From a bacterium (GTDB taxonomy: Bacteria; Bacillota; Clostridia; Lachnospirales; Lachnospiraceae): DNA of 64,000 nt. Position 1 is the first letter of the stretch. Every line of letters begins with the position of its first letter. Under the pieces are notes generated by a model. The model was not told the origin of the DNA, did no database searches, and worked only from the letters and a program-made list of their open reading frames with translations. Location: assembly GCA_023666335.1 (NCBI GenBank), contig JAMPCE010000007.1:20244-84243 (forward strand). Reading direction: 5' to 3'. The position numbers and the translations under genes were made by a program. Positions 56,886 to 64,000 of this stretch are shown here, one piece after another.

Positions 56886-57038
56886 GTCCCGTGGTTCCTC
56901 ATTTTCTACATTTCGCCCATATAAACCTGCTGTTTCCGTCTCAATTTTGTGCAATATCTACATATTTTATTCCCATTACATAAAACCTCTTTACAAATCC
57001 TTTTAAAAGACGAAATAATAGATATAGGAAAGAGTCAG

Positions 57039-57185
57039 GTTGTACAATCATATAATCATAAGCAGACCCTTGTAGAACGTTGGTACTTAACGAGGTCCGG
57101 AGTTGCGCAGCAGCTCCCGAGTTTAGTACCATTACGTTCGAAATGGAGCGAAAGCGAGTCTGCGTTGATTATATGATTGTACAAC
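57039..57185. repeat. Structured intergenic element, copy C
   Basis: Perfect 20-base outer arms at 57039-57058 and 57166-57185. Inside, GCAGAC pairs with GTCTGC, GGTACTTAAC with GTTTAGTACC (one mismatch), and GGAGTTGC with GCAGCTCC at the tip. Shared blocks with copies A and B include TTAACGAGGT, CTCCCGAGTTTAG and AATGGAGCGAAAGCG. It lies between the divergent GlcNAc operon and the FliD-like gene, 43 bases before the latter. Confidence 0.75.
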
Positions 57186-57228
57186 ACTTCACGATTCATA
57201 TACAATCATTTTTAAGGAGGTATCTCGT

Positions 57229-58467
57229 ATGGGAATCAGTTTGAACGGATTAAATTCGGGAATGGCGGACACTTACTCCAGCCTGCTCGGCGGCATGAGC
57301 GGCAGTGATGATTCGAGCGGTATGAGTTCGCTTCTGGGCGATTATGCCGCAATCAAGAACGGCAGTTACGGCAAGATGTTAAAGACCTACTACAGCAAGC
57401 TGGAAAAGCAGGAGGCGGAAGAAAGCAGCAAGACCGATCAGAAAACGGCGGGAAAAGTAAAGGACGCCTCTTCCGCATCGGCAGCGAAATCCCTCTATAA
57501 TTCTGCGACGACCCTCGAAAACCTGAACTTCGACGACCGCAGCGAGGAGAACATCAAAAAGATCACTGACGCCGTGTCCGACTTTGTCAAGGACTACAAC
57601 AGCCTGATGAAGAGCGCAGCCAAGAGCGAGAACACGACCGTGCAGAAACAGGCGGAGTCCCTTTACAACACCTACTACACGAACTACAAGCTCTTTTCCA
57701 AGGTCGGCATCACCATGAACTCCGACAAGACGCTTTCCTTTGACTCGGACACCATGAAGACCGCGCTGGAAGACACCGAACACGGAAAGGGCTCTACGGT
57801 AAAGACGCTGTTTGGCGGCATCGGCTCCTTTGCGGATAAGGCGGCAGGCAAAGCCAGCCAGATCTATCGGGCGGCAGGAGACGGCGAATCCGTCACCTCC
57901 TCCAAGGCAAAATATGCGGGTACGAGTTCTTATGCGAGCAGCACGAGTTCTGCCACAAAGGCTGAGGATGCGAAAAAGACCGTCACGGACGCAAGCTCTG
58001 CGGCAGCGGCAAACACTCTCTACCGTTCCATCGAAAATCTGGGCGCGACGGATATGTCCAACGACAACAAAGAAGCCCTCTACAAGGCTTTCAGCACATT
58101 TGTCAAAGACTACAACGCCCTCATCAAAAACACGGCAAAAAGCGAAAACTCCAACGTCGTGAATCAGGCAAACGCACTGAAAAGCATCGTGAACAACAAC
58201 AGCTCCACTTTCTCCAAGCTGGGCGTTACGATCAATTCCGACAAGACCCTGACGCTGGACGAGGAGAAGTTTAAGGAAGCTGACATGAGCAGCCTCAAGA
58301 AGCTCTATAGCGGCGCATACTCTCCGGCAGAGAAAATGACCGACAAAGTCAATAGCATCTACCGTTACGCGACACAGGGCGAGACGCTTTCCAAGAAGAC
58401 TTACGACAATGCCGGAAGCGGCGTGGGGGCGCCGTCTATGGGTTCTATGGTGGATTCCATCGTCTAA
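57229..58467 (+). CDS. FliD-like protein with two tandem C-terminal modules
   Basis: Protein of 412 residues. AAGGAGG lies 8 bases before the ATG. Two copies of one module are clear: VSDFVKDYNSLMKSAAKSEN ... FSKVGITMNSDKTLSFDSD (about 112-185), and FSTFVKDYNALIKNTAKSEN ... FSKLGVTINSDKTLTLDEE (about 285-350). This matches the C-terminal domain of the flagellar cap FliD (YNSL, then LG(I/V)T..DG.L.LD). The coiled-coil ends and the D0 heptads of true FliD are missing and there is no signal peptide, so export through the flagellar apparatus is possible. Confidence 0.8.
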   Translation: MGISLNGLNSGMADTYSSLLGGMSGSDDSSGMSSLLGDYAAIKNGSYGKMLKTYYSKLEKQEAEESSKTDQKTAGKVKDASSASAAKSLYNSATTLENLNFDDRSEENIKKITDAVSDFVKDYNSLMKSAAKSENTTVQKQAESLYNTYYTNYKLFSKVGITMNSDKTLSFDSDTMKTALEDTEHGKGSTVKTLFGGIGSFADKAAGKASQIYRAAGDGESVTSSKAKYAGTSSYASSTSSATKAEDAKKTVTDASSAAAANTLYRSIENLGATDMSNDNKEALYKAFSTFVKDYNALIKNTAKSENSNVVNQANALKSIVNNNSSTFSKLGVTINSDKTLTLDEEKFKEADMSSLKKLYSGAYSPAEKMTDKVNSIYRYATQGETLSKKTYDNAGSGVGAPSMGSMVDSIV

Positions 58468-58516
58468 AGACCCTGACAGGTGTAGAAACCTTAAGACAGA
58501 TTTGAACATACAAAGA

Positions 58517-58545
58517 GGACGGAGCCGATTGGTTCCGTCCTTTTT
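58517..58545. terminator. Intrinsic terminator after the FliD-like gene
   Basis: GGACGGAGCC (58517-58526) pairs with GGTTCCGTCC (58531-58540) around GATT, with TTTTT after it. One G-U pair. It also serves poorly on the other strand. Confidence 0.85.
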
Positions 58546-58562
58546 AATGGATCCTTTATGCC

Positions 58563-60554
58563 CTAATTTCTGATCGTCTCTATGATATTCTGCTTTTTCA
58601 GCGCGCCCGCCGACACCCGCACCGTCCCCCACATGACCAGAAACGCCGCGGCGACCGCCGCCGCGATCGCCGCCCACGGCATCGCAAAGGGAATCGGAAA
58701 CAGGCGTTTTACAAAATGCGCCAGGAGCCAGACAATGCCCATACCCACCGGAAGCCCGACGACCAGCGCTTTCCCCGCGCAGAGGACGCTCTCGATCGTA
58801 AGCATCTTTTGCAGCGATTCCGAGGGCATCCCCACGCTCTGCAAGACCGCAAACTCTCTCGCCCTCAGCCTGATCTGGAAGCTTAAAGTGCTTATGACAT
58901 TCAACACGCCGATCAGTCCCAGCAGAAGCACAAAGGCATAGAGGAAAAAAGCCGCCAGAATGATCGCAATATTCATCAATTTACTAAAGTCCTGCGCGCC
59001 GTACGCCCTGGTCGTGTACCCCGCCTCCTCATAGTCCATGCCGTACTGCGGAAAATAGTCTGCGAGCACTTCCTCCGCATACGCGATAAACCCGTCTTCG
59101 TCTGTGGGCGCCGCCATCCAATTATAACCGCGCAGGCTCATCCCCTCGGAAGGGACGACAAGGCGTACGGGATTGGTGTTCGCATACAGGAGCTGTCTCG
59201 GAATCTCCGCACCTGAAAGCACAGCGTCGATCCGGATCTGCTCCCGGCTGCCGTCGGCTTTCTCCACGTTCAGAACGGATGAAGCCGCGGACAGGGGTGC
59301 GATATGCCGCTCCGTTCCCCTGTCATTATAGGAATAATCGTTTAAGAGGATCACCGCGCCCTCCCCGACGCCCGCCTGTGCGCACAGTTCCTGATAATGC
59401 CTGTCATCCAGAATGATCCGTTCCACGTCCAGAAAGATTTTCGGCTGCGCTTCTTCCTCTGCGCCGTACAAAGCCTTACGCATCTCTTCCGTGAGATCCT
59501 GCGGGGCAAGAACAGCGACATAGGTGGAATAGTCCTGCCCGTCTCCGTAAATTTCCGTCCCCTCATATTCCCGGAGTTTCCCCGTGATCTCTTCCGCCGT
59601 CCCGGCGTCAATCGGGTGCGCGCACATCTGCTCCCTTCGTCCGGTCTCGGGATGAATCCTGTTCTCAAAAACCGCCGTATAATCCGCGATCACGGTATAA
59701 CCATAATCCGTATAAATATAATCCTGTATGCCGTCCGCAATCTCCTTTAAGCCGCTCATCGTGACAAACAGCATGATACTTAAGGCAAACGCTGTGACTG
59801 CCGAATGCATCCGCCCGCGGTTCGACGACACGTTCTTACGCGCCAGCCGATATTCGATCGCGCCGCCCGCATCCACGGTGATCTTCGTGCGCCGATAACC
59901 CGACAGATCCGTCTCACCGCCGTTTCGCAGGCAGTCAAGCGCCGAGATGCGCATCGCCTTTCTTGCCGGAAGCATAGCGGCAAACAAAACCGTCCCCAGC
60001 GAGATCACGGCGGAAACGAGCAGGGCAAGCGGCGAGAACACAAAAGAAAGTTCCAGATCGATCCGCTTCATCATGGCGCGCACCAGCACATTGAAGTCTT
60101 CCATAAAAAGATTTACGACTCCGATTCCAAGAAAACTAAAAAAATACCCCAGCGCAATGCCGACAGGAATAGAAATTGCGCACAGCAGGAGGCACTCATA
60201 CATAACCGTCCGGTAAATCTGGTCTGCGGTCGCGCCAACGCATTTTAACGTGCCAAACTGTGCGATCCGTTCCCCTGCGCTCATGCGGAACGCATTGGAG
60301 ATCACGATCACGGACATCGCGATGATGAGCGCCGCCAAAACTGCGGCGGGAACGAGCAGCATCATGGTATAGGCGCCGCCGTACAGACCGTAATCCGCAC
60401 CGAGAAACCCCTGTAACATCGCATTGCCGCTCGCCGCAAAATTGACGACCGCCGTAAGAAGCGCTGCAGACAGCACGATCGCCGCCGACGTGATCACCGT
60501 GCGGCTCCTCTTTCTCTTGATCTGCTTCAAGGCAAAAGAACATAAGATATTCAT
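58563..60554 (-). CDS. FtsX-family ABC transporter permease
   Basis: Protein of 663 residues. An N-terminal segment (about 18-40) and two FtsX-type membrane blocks of three to four helices (60-200 and 540-660) flank a large extracellular domain (about 290-530). This is the layout of BceB/MacB-like permeases linked to antimicrobial peptide removal or cell-surface stress. KCVGATADQIYR and QSVGMPSESLQK are the two FtsX cytoplasmic loops. Its start overlaps the ATPase gene by 4 bases. Confidence 0.92.
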   Translation of the reverse strand: MNILCSFALKQIKRKRSRTVITSAAIVLSAALLTAVVNFAASGNAMLQGFLGADYGLYGGAYTMMLLVPAAVLAALIIAMSVIVISNAFRMSAGERIAQFGTLKCVGATADQIYRTVMYECLLLCAISIPVGIALGYFFSFLGIGVVNLFMEDFNVLVRAMMKRIDLELSFVFSPLALLVSAVISLGTVLFAAMLPARKAMRISALDCLRNGGETDLSGYRRTKITVDAGGAIEYRLARKNVSSNRGRMHSAVTAFALSIMLFVTMSGLKEIADGIQDYIYTDYGYTVIADYTAVFENRIHPETGRREQMCAHPIDAGTAEEITGKLREYEGTEIYGDGQDYSTYVAVLAPQDLTEEMRKALYGAEEEAQPKIFLDVERIILDDRHYQELCAQAGVGEGAVILLNDYSYNDRGTERHIAPLSAASSVLNVEKADGSREQIRIDAVLSGAEIPRQLLYANTNPVRLVVPSEGMSLRGYNWMAAPTDEDGFIAYAEEVLADYFPQYGMDYEEAGYTTRAYGAQDFSKLMNIAIILAAFFLYAFVLLLGLIGVLNVISTLSFQIRLRAREFAVLQSVGMPSESLQKMLTIESVLCAGKALVVGLPVGMGIVWLLAHFVKRLFPIPFAMPWAAIAAAVAAAFLVMWGTVRVSAGALKKQNIIETIRN

Positions 60555-61234
60555 GCGCGCATCACCTCATCTCTGACGATCCGCCCGTCGCTGATCGTAA
60601 GGATCCGATCCGCCTGCAGCGCGATATTTTCATCGTGGGTGATCAGGATCAGCGTTTGATTTGCCTTGCGGTTTGCCGACGTCAGCAGTTCGATGATCTC
60701 CCTGCCCGCCTTACTGTCGAGATTTCCCGTCGGCTCGTCCGCCAAAATAAAAGCCGGATCGTTGATGAGCGCCCTGCCCACAGACACTCTCTGCTGCTGA
60801 CCGCCGGAAAGTTCTCCCGGAAGATGACCCTTTCGATGTGACAGTCCTGTCATTTCTATGATCTTTTCCAGTTTCTGCGCATCCGGTTTTCGATTGTCCA
60901 GCAGGCAGGGCAGCATGATATTTTCCTCTACGGTCAGATTGGGGATCAGGTTATAGAATTGGTAGACAATGCCGATATTTCTGCGCCGAAAGATCGCCAG
61001 AGCGCTTTCGCTCATCGCAAAGATCTGTTCCTTGTCGATCGTCACCGTCCCCGAAGTCGGCCGGTCGATGCCGCCGATCAGATTCATCAATGTGGACTTG
61101 CCCGAGCCGGACGCACCCACAATGGCGATAAATTCCCCTTTCTTTACTGAAAAACTGACATGGTCGAGCGCCACGACCCGGTTATCGCCACTCCCGTAGA
61201 TCTTCGTCAGTTCGTTTACGTTCAGGATCTCCAT
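60551..61234 (-). CDS. ABC transporter ATP-binding protein
   Basis: ATPase of 227 residues. Walker A is VGASGSGKSTL, the signature LSGGQQQRVSVGRAL, Walker B FILADEPTGNLDS, and the H-loop LITHDE. LNVNELTKIYGSGDNRVVALDHV is of the LolD/MacB/BceA class. GGAGG lies 6 bases before the ATG. It powers the permease encoded just downstream. One palindrome copy lies at 60839, in the MTGLSHRKGH codons. Confidence 0.95.
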   Translation of the reverse strand: MEILNVNELTKIYGSGDNRVVALDHVSFSVKKGEFIAIVGASGSGKSTLMNLIGGIDRPTSGTVTIDKEQIFAMSESALAIFRRRNIGIVYQFYNLIPNLTVEENIMLPCLLDNRKPDAQKLEKIIEMTGLSHRKGHLPGELSGGQQQRVSVGRALINDPAFILADEPTGNLDSKAGREIIELLTSANRKANQTLILITHDENIALQADRILTISDGRIVRDEVMRA

Positions 61235-61262
61235 AAGACACCTCCTCTTCTTTTCTTATCTC

Positions 61263-62120
61263 CTACGATAAATCAGAAAAGTGACTCTTCGGTGACTCCT
61301 GATAAAATTTTACGAGAAATGTCGCGCCGCTTCCGTTCCCGCCGGGCGAGACCTCGATATCTCCGTTTTGCGCGCGCATGATGGACAGCGCAAGCGGCAG
61401 CCCGATCCCGCAGCCGTTTTCTTTCTGCGCGCTCTCAAATCTGCGAAACAGACGGGCGATCTGTTCCTTTTTCAGTCCCTCCCCCGCATCCGTGACCGAT
61501 ATCCAGGAATAGAGCGGATTCTCGCCGCAGTCGATCAGGATCTCCGCATTTTCGGGAGAGCATTCCGAGGCGTTCTTGATCAGATTTAAGAGCGCTTCCG
61601 CCGTCCACTTTTTATCGCAGAAAAGATGCAGGTCGTTTTGCAGGCGCAGGGTCTGGTTTCTGATATCCAGCACAATATCCATTGATTTTTGCGCCTCGTG
61701 CAAAAGTTCGCTGACCGCAGTTTCCTCTCTCTGAAAATCCACGGCGGAAGCATCCATCTTCGCCATCTTCAGGAGCGCGGCAAGCAGCCACTCCATATGG
61801 CGTACTTCTTTTTTGATGTGGAACAGGAAGTCTCTCTGCGCCTCTTTCGGCGCGTCCGTCATGAGTTCCGTCATCAGGAGGATGGACGAAACCGGCGTTT
61901 TTAACTGATGGGAGATATCCGACAGATATTCCCGCAAATGTTCTTTATCGTTTTCCAGAACCGTTCTCTGCTCCTGCCCGGAACGGATCATGGTATAGAT
62001 ATCATTTTTTAAGATACTGAGCGTGCCCTCCCGATGATCGCGCGGGTCGAAAGGCTGTCCGTCAAGCGACGCGCGGATCCCCGCAGAAAGCGATAGCAGT
62101 TCTTTTTTATTGATCCACAC
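61263..62120 (-). CDS. Sensor histidine kinase without membrane segments
   Basis: About 285 residues, from a GTG at 62120 inside the regulator's last codons, with GGGGGATCGG upstream. A short N-terminal helical part leads to HisKA (SDISHQLKTPVSS, phospho-His), then HATPase with NLIKNASE, DAGEGLKKEQI and CGIGLPLA. BceS-like kinases have two membrane helices; here none is visible and no upstream codons in frame could add them. The kinase must either sense inside the cell or contact the permease from the cytoplasm. Confidence 0.88.
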   Translation of the reverse strand: MWINKKELLSLSAGIRASLDGQPFDPRDHREGTLSILKNDIYTMIRSGQEQRTVLENDKEHLREYLSDISHQLKTPVSSILLMTELMTDAPKEAQRDFLFHIKKEVRHMEWLLAALLKMAKMDASAVDFQREETAVSELLHEAQKSMDIVLDIRNQTLRLQNDLHLFCDKKWTAEALLNLIKNASECSPENAEILIDCGENPLYSWISVTDAGEGLKKEQIARLFRRFESAQKENGCGIGLPLALSIMRAQNGDIEVSPGGNGSGATFLVKFYQESPKSHFSDLS

Positions 62121-62763
62121 GATATCCGATCCCCCTGACTGTCGTAATCGAGACCGCATCGCCCAGTTTTTCGCGCAGGCGTTTCACATATACGGTCAAT
62201 GTATTGTCCTCCACAAAATTGCCGCTGATATCCCAGATGCGCTCCAGAATCTGCTCTCTCTTTAACAGGATGGACTGATTCTTCGCAAAAATAAGCAGCA
62301 GCCGATACTCCAAAGCCGTCAGGACGATCTCACAGTCTTCGACATAGACTTTTCCCGCTTCCTCATCGATGACTGCCTTCCCGATCGCCAGCTGCCCGCC
62401 GTTTCCGCTCTCCCCGTGCAGGGACCGTTTGATCCGCGCCAGCAGTTCCCGCATCCGAAACGGTTTCGTGACGTAATCGGCGGCGCCGTCTTCAAGCGAC
62501 CGCACGATCTCCTCCTCGTCATCCACGACGGTCAAATAAATAACGGGTGTAATCTTTTGTTTTAACAAAGCGCCGACTTCTCTGCCCGTGCCGTCGGGAA
62601 GCTGTAGATCCAGAAGCGCCAGATCGTACCGCCGCGCTGCCGCCTTTTCCCTCGCATCGGCGACCGTGCCGCTGTACGTCACCAGATAGCCTTCTTTTTC
62701 CAAAGCATAGGTCAGCCCCGCCGCGAGCGTTTTGTCGTCTTCAACCAGTAAGATATCTGCCAT
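62107..62763 (-). CDS. OmpR-family response regulator
   Basis: Protein of 218 residues. The receiver has acidic pair in LLVEDDKTL, phospho-Asp in LALLDLQLPDG and Lys in VTKPF. The winged-helix domain has LTALEYRLLLIFAKN and VYVKRLREKLG. The start at 62763 is set by GGTGG 5 bases upstream. It likely controls the adjoining ABC transporter genes. It carries a TAACA-type site near 62534. Confidence 0.95.
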   Translation of the reverse strand: MADILLVEDDKTLAAGLTYALEKEGYLVTYSGTVADAREKAAARRYDLALLDLQLPDGTGREVGALLKQKITPVIYLTVVDDEEEIVRSLEDGAADYVTKPFRMRELLARIKRSLHGESGNGGQLAIGKAVIDEEAGKVYVEDCEIVLTALEYRLLLIFAKNQSILLKREQILERIWDISGNFVEDNTLTVYVKRLREKLGDAVSITTVRGIGYRVDQ

Positions 62764-62795
62764 AAAAACCACCACACCTCTCCACGCATAAAAAG

Positions 62796-62824
62796 ACGGA
62801 GCAAAAACTCCGCCTTTTTATATC
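62796..62824. terminator. Intrinsic terminator between the small gene and the regulator
   Basis: GACGGAG and CTCCGCC pair around CAAAAA, with AAAA before and TTTTT after. It works in both directions; on the minus strand it ends the transcript of the 62829 gene. Confidence 0.75.
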
Positions 62825-62828
62825 GTGA

Positions 62829-63014
62829 TTACTCTTTTATGACATCAAGCTCAGTAAGATTGACACCGGATTTTGCAAGTATTACTTTTAATTCAATATA
62901 CCGCCCCTTTATTTCCTCATATGCTGCCGATTCTTTGTTTTCCATCAGGCGCATATATTTTTGGACTCTTGCAAACTCTTCAACCGTTATTTTTATCATC
63001 TCACTCTCAGACAT
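62829..63014 (-). CDS. Small protein of unknown function
   Basis: Protein of 61 residues starting at 63014 (AGG 7 bases upstream). Predicted helical, acidic, with no membrane segment: IKITVEEFARVQKYMRLM then YEEIKGRYIELKVILAKSG. No match recognised. It is separated from the response regulator by a terminator and from the isomerase by about 70 bases. Confidence 0.55.
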   Translation of the reverse strand: MSESEMIKITVEEFARVQKYMRLMENKESAAYEEIKGRYIELKVILAKSGVNLTELDVIKE

Positions 63015-63086
63015 GGAATCACCTTTCCTTTCATCTGCTTGATCGTCACAGTTTATCATAACAGATTCTATAAAATGAGTAAAGCT

Positions 63087-64000
63087 TTACGCGAAAGGAT
63101 TCTCCGTCGGATAAGGCAGGCTCTTCGGCTGGTTGTAGCCGATCTCGCTCACATCCACGCCGATGTACTTGAATACCTCGAACAATGCCTTTCCGTAATG
63201 ACCGAACGCTACCGCGCCGTGGTGCGGATAATTCTTCTCGATCAGCACATGGCGATAGAATCTGCCCATCTCAGGGATCGCGAAGACACCGATGCCGCCG
63301 AAAGATTTCGTCGCCACGGGAAGCACTTCGCCCTCCGCCACATAAGCGCGCAGGATGTTGTCGGACGTGCTCTGTAAACGATAGAACGTGATGTCGCCGG
63401 GCACGATATCGCCTTCCAGCGTTCCCTGCGTCACTTCCTCAGGCAGGGATCTTGCCATGATCATCTGGTACTCCATGCTGCACTTGGACAACTTCTTGGA
63501 GCAGGTATTGCCACAGTGGAAGCCCATGAAAGTGTCGGTGAACTTGTAGTCGAACTTGCCCTCGATGGACTCTTTGTACATATCCTTCGGAACAGAGTTG
63601 TTGATATCGAGAAGCGTTACGATATCGTCGCTGACTGCCTGACCGATGAACTCGCTTAAGCAGCCGTAGATATCCACTTCGCAGGATACCGGAATGCCTC
63701 TGCCGGTCAGACGGCTGTTCACATAGCAGGGAACGAAACCGAACTGCGTCTGGAACGCGGGCCAGCACTTACCTGCGATCGCCACATACTCGCGATACCC
63801 CTTGTGCTCCTCGACCCAGTCAAGCAGGGTCAGCTCATACTGCGCCAGCTTCGGCAGGATGGTGGGCTTGTTATTTCCGCTGCCAAGCTCCGCCTCCATA
63901 TCCTTAACGACTTCAGGGATACGAGGATCGTCCGCGTGCTTGTTATATGCCTCGAACAGATCCAGCTCGGAGTTCTCCTCGATCTCCACGCCCAGATTGT
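63087..64000 (-). CDS. L-fucose/arabinose isomerase family protein (5' end beyond window)
   Basis: Open frame of at least 304 codons entering from the right edge, so the N terminus is missing. SCEVDIYGCLSEFI, GFHCGNTC and the C-terminal HHGAVAFGHYGKALFEV resemble the metal- and substrate-binding blocks of L-fucose isomerase-like enzymes. Length suggests more than 200 further residues. The substrate (fucose, arabinose or another aldose) is not clear. No other sugar-catabolic gene is visible next to it. Confidence 0.72.
   Translation of the reverse strand, partial: NLGVEIEENSELDLFEAYNKHADDPRIPEVVKDMEAELGSGNNKPTILPKLAQYELTLLDWVEEHKGYREYVAIAGKCWPAFQTQFGFVPCYVNSRLTGRGIPVSCEVDIYGCLSEFIGQAVSDDIVTLLDINNSVPKDMYKESIEGKFDYKFTDTFMGFHCGNTCSKKLSKCSMEYQMIMARSLPEEVTQGTLEGDIVPGDITFYRLQSTSDNILRAYVAEGEVLPVATKSFGGIGVFAIPEMGRFYRHVLIEKNYPHHGAVAFGHYGKALFEVFKYIGVDVSEIGYNQPKSLPYPTENPFA

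Noticed and set aside
57379..58677. 432-codon minus-strand frame opposite the FliD-like gene
   Set aside because: It mirrors the coding strand of a well-supported gene, is rich in Arg, Val and Cys, and has no ribosome site.

Overview
The window looks like the chromosome of a motile member of the Lachnospiraceae (Clostridia). The DNA is moderately GC-rich, the Shine-Dalgarno sites are strong (AAGGAGG types), lysine/diaminopimelate is made through an LL-diaminopimelate aminotransferase (dapL), Asp-tRNA synthetase sits with gatCAB, glnA sits next to an ANTAR regulator, and a flagellin is preceded by a sigma-28-type promoter. Most genes are on the minus strand. No rRNA, tRNA, CRISPR array, prophage or insertion sequence was seen.

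Layout. 1-2630: end of purine synthesis (AICAR formyltransferase, PurO-type IMP cyclohydrolase, IMP dehydrogenase). 2737-4550: a membrane protein and a DUF4143-type ATPase. 4631-12528: one transcription unit that starts with a giant flagellin (about 1806 residues) and continues into a ribulose-phosphate epimerase, an IspD/TarI-type cytidylyltransferase and a TarJ-like dehydrogenase, with a family 2 glycosyltransferase upstream. 14616-20000: aspS-gatC-gatA-gatB, with two copies of a structured repeat between its genes. 21553-26317: a histidine phosphatase, dapL, dapF, an ANTAR protein and glnA. 27020-32736: nadE, then hslO, a membrane glycosyltransferase carrying an 11-base G tract, and a methyltransferase. 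32939-33706: an AT-rich pair (RadC-like JAB protein and a 53-residue protein). 33696-43190: GH20 hexosaminidase, small export protein, hisC-like aminotransferase, glycosyltransferase, acyltransferase, NhaC antiporter and a PepSY lipoprotein. 43266-50966: carB and a sensory operon (hybrid kinase, binding protein, PocR-chemoreceptor). 51042-56779: a polysaccharide deacetylase and a GlcNAc PTS operon (EIIA, EI, EIIBC, nagA). 57229-58467: a FliD-like protein. 58563-62763: a two-component system with an FtsX-type ABC transporter. The window ends in a sugar isomerase.

How the parts fit. Cell-surface functions dominate: flagellin, nucleotide-activated pentitol enzymes, several glycosyltransferases, an acyltransferase, a deacetylase and a hexosaminidase. 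GlcNAc uptake with nagA and the secreted GH20 enzyme suggest use of amino sugars.

The most unusual signals are at DNA level. (1) A palindrome TGACA-N4-TGTCA, often extended to TTATGACA-N4-TGTCATAA, occurs 11 times, always inside unrelated coding genes; fewer than one copy is expected by chance. (2) A three-copy family of about 130-160 bp structured elements has outer stems that differ in sequence but remain complementary. (3) A G tract near the start of a glycosyltransferase leaves it one base out of frame with a good upstream start and ribosome site, which looks like phase variation. (4) A second G tract abuts the flagellin promoter. All positions, counts and pairings were read by eye; no database search or folding program was run.
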